From the NCBI GenBank assembly GCA_031401035.1, contig JANNRA010000162.1, forward strand, positions 1 through 38,969: 38,969 nt of DNA, given 5' to 3'. The notes beneath the pieces were generated by a model. That model was not told the DNA's origin and ran no database searches. It was given only the letters and a program-made list of their open reading frames with translations. Within the stretch, counting starts at the first letter, position 1; each line of letters starts with the position of its first letter. This document shows positions 21,909 through 29,803 of this stretch, piece after piece. The DNA comes from JANNRA01 sp031401035 (lineage in GTDB: Bacteria > Desulfobacterota > Binatia > HRBIN30 > CADEER01). The position numbers were made by a program, and so were the translations under genes.

Positions 21909-24900
21909 TCAGGCTTCAGGTCCCTGTGCCGGTCCTGCCCCGAGCTCCCGCGCCAGCCGCTCGGCGTGGCCGGTGGCGTCGATGACGCGGTAGAGGTCCA
22001 GCGCTTCCTGCAGCAACCGGCTGGCGGCTGGCGCACCGCCGCACGCCGCGGCCAGGCGCCCGCGTTGTTCAAGAATCCGCGGCGACAGGGAGCGGCCGTC
22101 GATCGACTCGACCAGCTGCTCGGCGCGTGCGAGGGCGGACTCGATCTCGGCGCGGGGCACGACGTCATCCGTCGCCAACAGCGCCGCGGCCAGGGCGAGC
22201 TGCGCCTGCGCTTCGTAGTAGTGACAGCCGCCGGCGCGCGCGAGCTCGATGCCCTCGCGCGCCGTGGCCACGGCCTCGGTCCGTTCGCCAAGCGCCCGGT
22301 GCGCCTCCGCGAGGAGGGCCAGCACCTCGGGAAGCATTGCGACCTGCGTGCGGCGATCACGCACGATCGCGGCACTCTCGCGCAGCGCGTCGCGGGCGGC
22401 AGCGGGCTGTCCTTCGAGCAGATATGCGAACCCGAGGACAGCGTAAGCCAGCATCCGGGACGACTCGTTGTCGAGCTTCTCCGCGATCTCGAGGCTACGA
22501 CGGCCGTGTTCCAGCGTAGATTCGGGGTCTCCGCACGCGTAGGCCACCTCCGCCCGGGCCACTTGCACCCAGGTGAATACCTCGAGCTCTCGCGATTCCT
22601 GCGCGACGTGCTCCGCCTCTTGGACCAGTTTCCACGCCTCCGTGAGGCGCCCGAGAAACATGAGGGCCCGCGCGCGGGCGAAGATCATGCTCGCGCGCGG
22701 ACTATAGCCGACGATCTCCCTGCCGAGCGCACTGTCCGATCCGACCTCCTCCAGAACCCGCGCCGACCACGTGAGCACCGCCTCGCCATCGCCCACGTAG
22801 AAGTGTCCAAACGCCGGAAACGTCCCGATGGCCGCGCGCAGGGCGGGATCGCCGGATTCTTGAGCGAGGCGGGCGGCCTCCTCGCCGTAGCGAACGTAGT
22901 CGACCGCAGAGCCAGCGACGCTCATTCGCATGAGGCCGTAACGACCCACCAGCAGGGCCGTTGCGGCCCGATCCCCGAGGCCCTCGGTGAGGGCGCGGCC
23001 TTCCGCGAACACGGCCGCAGCCTCTTCTTCGCTGCCACCCATCCGCCAGCCGAGAGAGAGGAGCTGGTTGCATGCCTGCAGCGTCAGCTCGGTTCGCTCG
23101 TGCTTGTCTTCCACCCCACGCGCAAGCTCACGCACGCGGCGCCAGTGTCGCAACCCTTCGCGCGGGTCGGAGAGGCCGGCCCAGTCGGCAGCGCGCCGGT
23201 ACCAGCGTGCCGCGCGGCCCGGATCCTCGGCTTCGGCCCAGTGTTGCGCGATCTCGGCGGCGCGCTCGTTGAGGTTGCCGCCCGCCGCCTCGAGCGCCTG
23301 CGCCACCGCGGCGTGTACGCGCGCCCTGCGCTCGCGCAGCTGCGAGCGCGCGGCCACCTCCTGCGTCAGCGGGTGTTTGAAGGAATACTCGACCTCCGGG
23401 TACAGCGCCGCCTCGAAGAGGAACTCCGCCGCGATCAGCGTGGACAGCGTCTGGCCGAGCGCCGTCTCGTCGATTGTCGTGACGCTGCCGAGGACGCGCC
23501 GCAGCAGCGCCTCGCCGAACGTCTTGCCGATCACCGCCGCGGTCTGCAGCACCTGCTTCTCCCGCTCCGCCAACCGATCGATGCGCGCCGCCAGCACGGC
23601 CTGCACGGTCGGCGGCACCTGCAGGGCCTCGATCGGTGTGGTCAACCGGTACGCACCGCGCACGCCGGTCAGGTGTCCGCTCTCGATCAGCGTCTGCACG
23701 ACCTCCTCGATGAAGAACGGATTGCCCTTGGTGCGGGCGTGGATCAGCTCGGGCAGGGCCGCGACGCTCGCATCGTCGCCGAGCTCGTCGCGCAGCAGCT
23801 GGCGGATGGCGTCGGGCGCCAGCGGTTGCAGCGGCAGGTGCTGGTAGTACGAGCGCTGCATCCAGCGCGCCTGGTACTCGGGGCGGAAGTTGAGCAGCCA
23901 GAGATCGCGCGTCGCCGGCACGCTCTCGACAAAGGTCTCGAGGAAGGCGTCGCTGGCGCCATCGAACCAGTGCAGGTCCTCCAGCAGGATCACCCGCGTC
24001 CCGCCGCCGTAGGTCGGGTCGTGGAGGATGCGCTTGACGACACCCCGGATGCGCTTCTGGCGCTGCTCGGGGTCGAGCGCGGGCGACGGATTCGCCGGAT
24101 CGGGCACGCCGAAGACGTCGAAGAGGATCGGCAGCGCCTCGCGGAAGCTGTCGTCCATGAGCAGGAGGCGTCCGGCGATCTTGGCGCGCGTGGCTTCGGG
24201 CGTGTCGTCGTCGGTGATGCCGTAGAAGGCGCGCCACACCTCCAGCATGGGCAACATCGGGATCGCCTTGCCGTGCGCGACGCCGTGGCCGGCGAGGATC
24301 GCAACACCCTGCGCCCGGCAGCCGTCGAGGAACTCCGCGCACAGGCGCGACTTGCCGGTGCCCGCCTCGGCCACCACGCCCACCACCTGACCGCTCCCGC
24401 CGCGCGCGCGCTCGAGGGCCGAGGTGAGCACCGCCATGTCGCGCTCGCGGCCGACGAAGGTGGAGAGCCCGCGCGAACGCGCGCGGTCGAGCCGGGTGCG
24501 GAAGGCACCGACGCCGTCGAGGTCGAACAGCCCGACCGGCGCCGCCGCCCCCTTCACCTGCGTGCGGCCGAGATCCTGCAGCGTGAAGTACCCTTCGACC
24601 AGCCGCGCGGTGTGTTCCGACACGCAGATGTGCCCCGACTCGGCGAGCGCCTCCATGCGTTGCGCGAGGCCGACGGTGTGGCCCTGCGCCGTGAACTCCA
24701 TGCGCAGGTCGTCGCCGATGCGGCCGACCACGACCTCACCCGAGTTGAGGCCGATGCGCACCGCGAACGGCACCCCGTGCCGCGCCCGCACCTCGTGCGC
24801 GTAGGCGCGCGCGGCGTCGCGCAGGTGCAGCGCCGCCCAGCAGGCCCGCTGCGCGTGATCCTCGTGCGCGATCGGGGCGCCGAACAGCGCCATGATGCCG

Positions 24901-25310
24901 TCGCCGGTGAACTTGTCGACGAAGCCCTCGAAGCGCTCGACGCCGTCGGCGAGGATGGTGAAGAAGCGCTGCATGATGCGCGACCATTCCTCGGGATCGA
25001 GCTGCTCGGCGAGGTCCATCGAGCCCTTCACGTCGGCGAAGAGCACCGTGACCTGCTTGCGCTCGCCTTCGATCGACGACTTCGCCTGACGGATCTTGTC
25101 GGCGAGGAGCTGCGGCATCGGAGCAGACGGTGAGCGGACGGGCGGCGTCGTGCCGCCGCTCGTGAGGGGCGTGCCGCACCCGCCGCAGAACTTCTCGCCA
25201 GGCTCGGTCGCCGCGCCACAGGCGGGGCACGCCGTGGGAAGCCGGGTTCCGCATGCAGTACAGAAGCGACGGTTGGGACGGTTGTCGTGTGAGCAGGCGG
25301 GACAGCGCAT
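21909..25310 (-). CDS. zinc-ribbon / class III cyclase / AAA ATPase / TPR signalling protein
   Basis: An 1133-residue multidomain protein. Two zinc ribbons (C3, C6, C17, C20; C28, C31, C42, C45) precede a class III nucleotide cyclase domain (about 84-265) with both metal-binding Asp residues, D93 (LFADVKG) and D137 (FTGDGIMALFG). The transition-state Asn of the TVNxAxR motif is Gly here (GHTVGLAQR, 210-218), which may lower or abolish activity. An AAA/STAND-type ATPase follows from STFVGRER (about 283), with Walker A AEAGTGKS (314-321), Walker B VILLEDLHWFD, and a winged-helix-like region. The last about 450 residues are TPR-like helices. Such proteins are large signal-sensing switches, probably cytoplasmic; product and input are unknown. 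ATG 25310 begins the first zinc ribbon; the upstream frame lacks sense. A truncated paralogue lies at 26087. Confidence 0.85.
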   Translation of the reverse strand: MRCPACSHDNRPNRRFCTACGTRLPTACPACGAATEPGEKFCGGCGTPLTSGGTTPPVRSPSAPMPQLLADKIRQAKSSIEGERKQVTVLFADVKGSMDLAEQLDPEEWSRIMQRFFTILADGVERFEGFVDKFTGDGIMALFGAPIAHEDHAQRACWAALHLRDAARAYAHEVRARHGVPFAVRIGLNSGEVVVGRIGDDLRMEFTAQGHTVGLAQRMEALAESGHICVSEHTARLVEGYFTLQDLGRTQVKGAAAPVGLFDLDGVGAFRTRLDRARSRGLSTFVGRERDMAVLTSALERARGGSGQVVGVVAEAGTGKSRLCAEFLDGCRAQGVAILAGHGVAHGKAIPMLPMLEVWRAFYGITDDDTPEATRAKIAGRLLLMDDSFREALPILFDVFGVPDPANPSPALDPEQRQKRIRGVVKRILHDPTYGGGTRVILLEDLHWFDGASDAFLETFVESVPATRDLWLLNFRPEYQARWMQRSYYQHLPLQPLAPDAIRQLLRDELGDDASVAALPELIHARTKGNPFFIEEVVQTLIESGHLTGVRGAYRLTTPIEALQVPPTVQAVLAARIDRLAEREKQVLQTAAVIGKTFGEALLRRVLGSVTTIDETALGQTLSTLIAAEFLFEAALYPEVEYSFKHPLTQEVAARSQLRERRARVHAAVAQALEAAGGNLNERAAEIAQHWAEAEDPGRAARWYRRAADWAGLSDPREGLRHWRRVRELARGVEDKHERTELTLQACNQLLSLGWRMGGSEEEAAAVFAEGRALTEGLGDRAATALLVGRYGLMRMSVAGSAVDYVRYGEEAARLAQESGDPALRAAIGTFPAFGHFYVGDGEAVLTWSARVLEEVGSDSALGREIVGYSPRASMIFARARALMFLGRLTEAWKLVQEAEHVAQESRELEVFTWVQVARAEVAYACGDPESTLEHGRRSLEIAEKLDNESSRMLAYAVLGFAYLLEGQPAAARDALRESAAIVRDRRTQVAMLPEVLALLAEAHRALGERTEAVATAREGIELARAGGCHYYEAQAQLALAAALLATDDVVPRAEIESALARAEQLVESIDGRSLSPRILEQRGRLAAACGGAPAASRLLQEALDLYRVIDATGHAERLARELGAGPAQGPEA

Positions 25311-25372
25311 CGTGCGGGACAGGCTATGGCCCGACGCCGGCGGCCGGCGCAACCCGTCGCCGCTCGTTGCCG

Positions 25373-25768
25373 TCACCGGTTCGACAGCGTGTGATAGCCC
25401 TTGCCTCGAAGGAGATGGGTGTCGTCGGTGACCAGCGTGAGCTCGTAGGTTTGCGCGGTCGCCGCCAGGAAGCGGTCTGCCGGATCCTGATGTGGTACGT
25501 CGACGACGCGGCTGCGCATGGCGACCTCGTGATTGATCGGCGCCTCGTGCATCGGCGCTCTCGCCCACGCGGCTTCGATCCAGCGGCGGGGATCGCCGTC
25601 GATCGCCACACGGCCCTTCTCGACGAGCAGCAGTACCTCCCACACGGTGATCGGCGAGAGCCACAGCTCGTGTCCAGGGGCGACGAGGGCCGCCCGAACG
25701 CGCTTGCGCAACCGGTCGGGCGCGAGGTGGGACCAGAGCCAGATGTGCGTGTCGAGCAGGAGCCTCAC
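25373..25768 (-). CDS. vapC: PIN-domain toxin, VapC type (pair 1)
   Basis: A 131-residue PIN-domain protein: RLLLDTHIWLW with the first catalytic Asp, SPITVWEVLLLVEKGR with the conserved Glu, QDPADRFLAATAQTYELTLVTDD with the third and fourth acidic positions, and HLLRGKG near the end. This matches the short PIN toxins of the 'DTHxWLW' group, which cut specific RNAs, often tRNA or rRNA. GTG 25768 gives the classical 4-bp overlap with the antitoxin stop; GTG 25780 is possible. The acidic site looks complete, so the toxin is probably active. The RNA target is unknown. Confidence 0.85.
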   Translation of the reverse strand: MRLLLDTHIWLWSHLAPDRLRKRVRAALVAPGHELWLSPITVWEVLLLVEKGRVAIDGDPRRWIEAAWARAPMHEAPINHEVAMRSRVVDVPHQDPADRFLAATAQTYELTLVTDDTHLLRGKGYHTLSNR

Positions 25769-25992
25769 TTCAGATCCCACTTCGCGAGCTCGCTGCTCGG
25801 CCCGGTGATGTCACCGACGATCTGCGCGGTGCCCTGCATGGCCCCCAGCCAGTCACCGGCCGGTGCGGTGGGCGCGGGCGGAACGATGTCCACCACCGGC
25901 TTGCCGAACCGGGTCACGCGCAGGGGGCGGCCGGTGGTACGCACCCGTTCGAGCGCGGCCAGACAGGTCGCCTTGAACTTCGAAATGGCCAT
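25765..25992 (-). CDS. Phd/YefM-type antitoxin (VapB role, pair 1)
   Basis: A 75-residue antitoxin. The N-terminus MAISKFKATCLAALERVRTTGRPLRVTRFGKPVVDIVPP has the Phd/YefM fold pattern: helix, then beta hairpin with 'xPLxVTRxGKPVxxIxP'. The C-terminus (DWLGAMQGTAQIVGDI) is the toxin-wrapping tail, matching the common 'LKGSxxxxGDIxxP' type of antitoxin paired with DTHxWLW PIN toxins. It should neutralise the PIN protein and repress its own operon. ATG 25992 was chosen; an ATG three codons upstream (26001) is possible. A palindrome and a direct repeat sit just upstream (26025-26049). Confidence 0.85.
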   Translation of the reverse strand: MAISKFKATCLAALERVRTTGRPLRVTRFGKPVVDIVPPAPTAPAGDWLGAMQGTAQIVGDITGPSSELAKWDLK

Positions 25993-26024
25993 CGTGTCCA
26001 TGCGTGTACCGTACCATCAGGGTC

Positions 26025-26049
26025 GACCATGGTCCATCCGAATGGTCCA
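26025..26049. promoter_or_regulatory. candidate operator of VapBC pair 1
   Basis: A perfect 10-bp palindrome GACCATGGTC (26025-26034) overlaps the first of two direct copies of ATGGTCCA (26029-26036 and 26042-26049, 13 bp apart). It lies about 33 bp upstream of the antitoxin start. Phd/YefM antitoxins bind such repeats for autoregulation; binding here is inferred. Confidence 0.45.
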
Positions 26050-26086
26050 GTCGGATCAGGGCGATCGCGACCACCCCGGGTGCCGT

Positions 26087-26928
26087 TCACTGTCCGAGTT
26101 CGCTGCTCAGTCGCTCGGCGTGTCCGGTCGCGCCCATCTCCGTGAAGATACGGTGCGCCGCACGCAGCCGCTGCTGTGCTCCCGCGGCGTCGGAGCGCAG
26201 CGCCGCGAGCGGGCGGGCTCGAGGAGGATCTGCGGAGCGTACGAGCGCGCACCGGTCGTTTGCACGAGCGCCCGCGCCCGGTCCAACGCGGTTCCGACCT
26301 CGGTAGCGGCGTCGGCGCCATCGACGGCGCCGAGCCCGCGCGCCAGCGCGAGCTGTGCCCGCGCTTCAACCACCGCCTGCTGCTTGCGGGCGGCGATCTC
26401 GATCGCCTCTTTGGCGAGAGACCGCGCACGGTCCTCGTGCGCGATCGGCGCCCCGAACAGCGCCATGATGCCGTCGCCGGTGAACTTGTGGACGAACCCC
26501 TCGAAGCGCTCGACGCCGTCGGCGAGGATCGTGAAGAAGCGCTGCACGATGCGCGACCATTCCTCGGGGTCGAGCGGCTCGGCGAGGTCCATCGAGCCCT
26601 TGACGTCGGCGAAGAGGACCGTGACGTGCTTACGCTCGCCTTCGATCGACGGCTTCGCCTGGCGGATCTTGTCGGCGATGTGGCCGGCGGCGATCGGACG
26701 CACCGGCGCCGACGGCACGGCCGCAGGGGGCGCCGGCCCGCTGGAGCCCGTCCACCTGAGCATCGTGGCGTCGCGCCGTGCGACCTCCTGCACGTCGACC
26801 AGCTCTTCCACGATCGCGTCGAGGGTGTCGTCGTCGAGGCTGAACTCGCGGCGCAGCATCGCGCACGGCAGGCGCCCGTGTTCCTCCAGGTGCTGCCGCA
26901 CGCGGCGAACGATGTCGAAGATGCTCAT
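26087..26928 (-). pseudogene. collapsed cyclase-ATPase paralogue (internal deletion plus frameshift)
   Basis: The N-terminus (MSIFDIVRRVRQHLEEHGRL...) is a helical domain found at the start of other cyclase proteins. It then tracks the cyclase domain of the gene at 21909 almost identically (EGERKHVTVLFADVKGSMDL, FTGDGIMALFGAPIAHED). After AHED it jumps, near 26433, to the far C-terminal TPR-like tail (EARAQLALARGLGA), losing most of the cyclase, all of the ATPase and most TPR helices, roughly 850 residues. Near 26208-26218 a single missing base shifts the frame. Reading on in the restored frame gives GATGHAERLSSELGQ and a stop at 26087, matching the tail of the intact copy (DATGHAERLARELGA). 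The uncorrected frame stops at 26107. It is probably non-functional, although a short protein could still be made. Confidence 0.85.
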
Positions 26929-26951
26929 CGGTTCGCGCGCGGCGTTCGCGT

Positions 26952-27371
26952 TCAGCGCGCCTCGAATCCGAGCGAGCGCGCGTTGGCCCGTACGCGCTCA
27001 TCCGTGGTCGCGATCGCCAGATCGGGAAGGGCCTCACGCAAGAACAACGCGCTCGCTAAATGGATGGCGTCGAGGGTTCGCAGCGGCTCGATCGGGAATC
27101 CAGCCTCGGCGCGACGGGCCACCTCGTCGGAGAGCTCGAGCACGGCCCAGGTGGACGCCGCCTGCGCGAAGATCGCTCGCAGGTCGGCGGCCTGGGCCGA
27201 CGTCACCCGGCCGTCACGCTCGGCACGAGAGACGACGCGACGGGTCTCGATGAGCGTCAGGCGAGAGGTTGCAACCTTGGACGCAGTCTCGAGCGTTTCC
27301 CGGACGGCCTCACCACCCTCCTCCGCGAAGAGCCAACGCAGCACAGCGCTCGTCTCCGCATAGATCGTCAT
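26952..27371 (-). CDS. vapC: PIN-domain toxin, VapC type (pair 2)
   Basis: A 139-residue PIN-domain protein. MTIYAETSAVLRWLF holds the first acidic residue as Glu (E6) rather than the usual Asp. TLIETRRVV carries the second, PLRTLDAIHLASAL the third (Asp) and IATTDERV the fourth. The overall pattern (ETSAVLRWLF...LRTLDAIHLA...TxDERL) is common in PIN toxins paired with Phd-like antitoxins and should cut RNA with bound Mg/Mn. Start ATG 27371 overlaps the antitoxin stop by 4 bp. It lies only 23 bp upstream of the decayed cyclase gene. Confidence 0.85.
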   Translation of the reverse strand: MTIYAETSAVLRWLFAEEGGEAVRETLETASKVATSRLTLIETRRVVSRAERDGRVTSAQAADLRAIFAQAASTWAVLELSDEVARRAEAGFPIEPLRTLDAIHLASALFLREALPDLAIATTDERVRANARSLGFEAR

Positions 27372-27658
27372 CGCGAGCCGCGCTCGGCGTCGAGGAGATC
27401 GGCACTCGCGACGGGCCGGCGCAGCGGAGATGGCCGGTAGGCGCGCGCGTCTTGGGGCAACCCAGGCACCAGGACGCCTTCCGCCGAGAGCCGTTCGAGC
27501 GCCCGATCGTGGCCCGTGAGCGGCGTCCCGCTGCTCGGCTGCCGCAACTCGGCGATCACCCGGCCACGGTCAGTCACCAGCACCACCTCACCGTCGCGGA
27601 CGTCGCGGAGGTAGCTGCTGAGGCGGTTCTTGAGCTCTTTTACCGCGACAGCTTTCAC
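27368..27658 (-). CDS. Phd/YefM-type antitoxin (VapB role, pair 2)
   Basis: A 96-residue antitoxin: MKAVAVKELKNRLSSYLRDVRDGEVVLVTDRGRVIAELR is a textbook Phd/YefM DNA-binding N-terminus ('xxVxxLKxxLSxYLxxVxxGExVxVTxRGxxIAxL'). The C-terminal tail (PLRRPVASADLLDAERG) resembles the toxin-binding peptide of such antitoxins. It represses its own promoter and inhibits the downstream PIN protein. A promoter and inverted repeats lie directly upstream (27666-27695). Its sequence differs clearly from the antitoxin of pair 1, so the two modules were probably acquired separately. Confidence 0.88.
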   Translation of the reverse strand: MKAVAVKELKNRLSSYLRDVRDGEVVLVTDRGRVIAELRQPSSGTPLTGHDRALERLSAEGVLVPGLPQDARAYRPSPLRRPVASADLLDAERGSR

Positions 27659-27665
27659 GGGGATA

Positions 27666-27695
27666 AAAGTAGCCTCGCGTAGCTACTAGTGTCAA
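27666..27695 (-). promoter_or_regulatory. promoter and candidate operator of VapBC pair 2
   Basis: On the minus strand a consensus -35 TTGACA (27695-27690) is followed after 18 bp by a weak -10 TACTTT (27671-27666), 8 bp before the antitoxin start, so the transcript would be nearly leaderless. Between them GTAGC (27669-27673) and GCTAC (27682-27686) form an inverted repeat, and GTAGCTAC (27679-27686) is itself a palindrome. Antitoxin binding here would block the promoter. Confidence 0.5.
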
Positions 27696-27706
27696 CGTGC
27701 CTGGCA

Positions 27707-27790
27707 GTTCAGCGCGGTTCCGACCGCGCCAATGGCGCCGGCGTCATCGACGCCGCGGAGCAGATGTCCACCGCGCCCTGCACCGGCGCC
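27707..27790 (-). pseudogene. trace of a third cyclase-protein C-terminus
   Basis: The minus strand here can be read LLRGVDDAGAIGAVGTALN, close to LARGLGAVDGADAATEVGTALD in the tail of the decayed cyclase gene at 26087. The DNA is also visibly similar (GCGGTTCCGACC, then a GCGTCGGCG/GCCGGCGTC-ATCGACG core; compare 26286-26340). No flanking cyclase sequence remains. I read it as the last scrap of a third tandem copy, bounded by the VapBC pair 2 promoter. It is short, so the call is moderate at best. Confidence 0.4.
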
Positions 27791-27864
27791 GCTCCGCACT
27801 CGCCGCGGCGCCGACGACGCGTCCGGCATGGCGGGGCGCCGGTTGGGTCTGCTACGAGACCGCG

Positions 27865-28722
27865 ATGACGACCATCCTGACCTTCGTCGGGGGCGGCGAG
27901 CGCGATGAGGTCATCCTGCGGACGGCGCTGGCCGCCGCCGTGCCCTTGGCGGCGCATCTCGACTGCCTGCATGCGCACGTGCCCGCCGGGCTGGCGGCGC
28001 GCTACGCCCACACCGAGTTCGCCAGCGGGACGGCGCTGCGCAATGCGCTCGAGCAGCTGGGGGCCAATTCCGAAGCCTTCGCGGCGCTCGCCGCCGAGCA
28101 CGTCCGCGCCTTCTGCGCGGGCGCCGGGATCGCCATGTGCGAGGCGCCGAGCGACGCCGCGGGCGTGACGGCGAGTTTTCGCGAGGACGCGAGCAACGCG
28201 CACGAGCGCCTGACCCTGCATGCCGCGCAAGGCGACCTCGTCGTCATCGGCCGCGCCCGGCAGAAACAGGGATTGGCACCCGATACGCTAGAGCATCTGG
28301 TGCGCCACTGCGGGCGGCCGGTGCTCGTCGCCGCCAGCGCGGCGCCGCGCACCCTCACCGACACCATTATGGTGGGCTGGAAAGACTCCACCGGTACGGC
28401 GGCCGCCCTCACCGCCGCGGCGCCGCTGCTGGCGCAGGCGCGGCGGGTGGTGTTCGTCAGCGTCGCCAGACGCGACAACGGGCTCAGCGAGGCGCTCGCC
28501 GCCACCGCCCGGCAGGTGGCCGGCGCGGCGGCCGAGGTACGGATCGTTCCGGCGAGCCGCCGCAACATCCCGGACGCGCTCGCCGCCGCCGCCGAGGAGT
28601 GCGCCGCCGATCTGCTGGTCATGGGCGCCTATGGGCGCTCGCGCGGTCGCGAGATCCTCTTCGGCAGCTGCACCGACCGGCTCCTCGAGCGCAGCGACCG
28701 GCCCATCCTCCTCGTGCACTGA
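27865..28722 (+). CDS. tandem universal stress protein (UspA)
   Basis: A 285-residue protein with two Usp domains. The first (about 1-150) is diverged (MTTILTFVGGGERDEVILRTALAAA..., ending with the GRARQKQGLAPDTLEHLVRHCGRPVLV motif). The second (about 165-285) keeps the ATP-binding pattern G-x2-G-x9-G-S/C (GAYGRSRGREILFGSCTDRLLERSDRPILLVH). Tandem Usp proteins act in stress survival and some bind ATP; targets are unknown. ATG 27865 was chosen; the frame extends upstream into the intergenic region without coding character. It is divergent from VapBC pair 2. A T-rich run follows the stop (28740-28752), but the stem before it is weak. Confidence 0.88.
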   Translation: MTTILTFVGGGERDEVILRTALAAAVPLAAHLDCLHAHVPAGLAARYAHTEFASGTALRNALEQLGANSEAFAALAAEHVRAFCAGAGIAMCEAPSDAAGVTASFREDASNAHERLTLHAAQGDLVVIGRARQKQGLAPDTLEHLVRHCGRPVLVAASAAPRTLTDTIMVGWKDSTGTAAALTAAAPLLAQARRVVFVSVARRDNGLSEALAATARQVAGAAAEVRIVPASRRNIPDALAAAAEECAADLLVMGAYGRSRGREILFGSCTDRLLERSDRPILLVH

Positions 28723-28777
28723 CCGCGCGCCGCAGCGCCGGCTTTTCTTTTTCCCGCCTCTCTGGTCTGTGCGCTGC

Positions 28778-29803
28778 ATGTCCTTCGAAGCCGCCCTGGC
28801 GCGCTACTTCACCGCCCGCCTGCCGGACGCCCACGACGTCGAGGTGAGCGGCTGCGCGCGCATCCCCGGCGGCGCCTCGCGCGAGACCTGGTCGGTCGAC
28901 CTGCGCTGGGTCGAGGGCGGCGGCAAGCGGCGTACGCAGGGGTTCATCGTGCGGCGCGATCCGGAGGCGAGCCTGGTCGAGGGCTCGGACCGGCGCGTCG
29001 AGTTCGACTTCTACCGCTCCTTCGCCGACTCGGCGGTGCCGGTGCCGCGGCCGCTGTTCCTCGAGACCGACGCCGTCTGGCTGGAGCGGCCGTTCTTCGT
29101 CATGGAGCGCATCGACGGCTGCGAGTCGCAGTTCACCGCCCTGCTCGAGCCGGGCTTCGCGCCGCATCGCGACGGCCTGGCGCGGCGCATGTACGAGCTG
29201 CTCGCCGCCATCGCCGCGACGCCGGTCGACGGCCTGCCGGCGCGCGAGTCGAGTCCGTTGCCGACCGCGGACGAGTGCTGGGCGCGCGAGTTGGCGCGCT
29301 GGGAGGACATCGTCGACCGCTTCGAGCCGGAGCCGCAGCCGATACTGCGCGCCGCCATTCGCCGCCTGCGCCGCCGGCCGCCGCCGCCGGCGCAGCGGGT
29401 GACGGTCGTGCACGGCGACTACCGCACCGGCAACTTCCTCTATCGCGGCAGCGACATCCACGCCGTCCTCGACTGGGAGATGGCGCACTTCGGCGACCCG
29501 CTCGAGGACCTCGCATGGTCGTTTCTGCCCTCCTGGCAGTGGGCGCGCGACGGCAGGGCGGGCGGCATCGCCGACCAGGCCGAGGCGATCCGCGTCTGGG
29601 AGGCGGCCAGCGGCCTGCGCGTCGACGGCGAGGCGCTGGCGTGGTGGACGCTCTTCAACTGCGTCAAGGCGCAGGGCATCTGGCTCACCGGCGCGCGCCA
29701 GTTCGGCGACGGGCGGGCGTCGGAGATCATGCTCGCCTTCACGTCGTACTGGCTGATCAACAGCCACGACCGCTATCTGCTGGCGGCGATGGGGAAGCTC
29801 TGA
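28778..29803 (+). CDS. phosphotransferase family protein (APH/choline-kinase fold)
   Basis: A 341-residue kinase-like protein. The active-site loop is VVHGDYRTGNFL (H212, D214, N219), and the metal-binding motif is AVLDWEMAHFGDP with D232. The N-terminus has the ATP-loop region (RIPGGASRETWSVDL). This branch of the aminoglycoside-phosphotransferase fold is common beside acyl-CoA dehydrogenases (ACAD10/11-like partners), where it is thought to phosphorylate hydroxy-acyl-CoA in 4-hydroxy acid degradation. The acyl-CoA genes elsewhere in the window fit that better than antibiotic resistance, but the substrate is inference. Its TGA overlaps the next gene's ATG by one base (TGATG), so the two are coupled. 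Confidence 0.85.
   Translation: MSFEAALARYFTARLPDAHDVEVSGCARIPGGASRETWSVDLRWVEGGGKRRTQGFIVRRDPEASLVEGSDRRVEFDFYRSFADSAVPVPRPLFLETDAVWLERPFFVMERIDGCESQFTALLEPGFAPHRDGLARRMYELLAAIAATPVDGLPARESSPLPTADECWARELARWEDIVDRFEPEPQPILRAAIRRLRRRPPPPAQRVTVVHGDYRTGNFLYRGSDIHAVLDWEMAHFGDPLEDLAWSFLPSWQWARDGRAGGIADQAEAIRVWEAASGLRVDGEALAWWTLFNCVKAQGIWLTGARQFGDGRASEIMLAFTSYWLINSHDRYLLAAMGKL

Noticed and set aside
1084..25133. Very long open frames antisense to real genes (for example opposite 1228-2715, 13526-15526 and 21909-25310)
   Set aside because: They are Arg/Ala/His/Gly-rich without motifs, lack ribosome sites, and are explained by GC-rich third positions of the real genes on the other strand.
28740..28752. 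T-rich run after the UspA gene as an intrinsic terminator
   Set aside because: The stem before it is at most 4 bp, so it does not form a convincing hairpin.
28778..29803. Aminoglycoside resistance gene
   Set aside because: The kinase fold matches, but sequence and context fit the ACAD-associated phosphotransferase branch, not a resistance enzyme.
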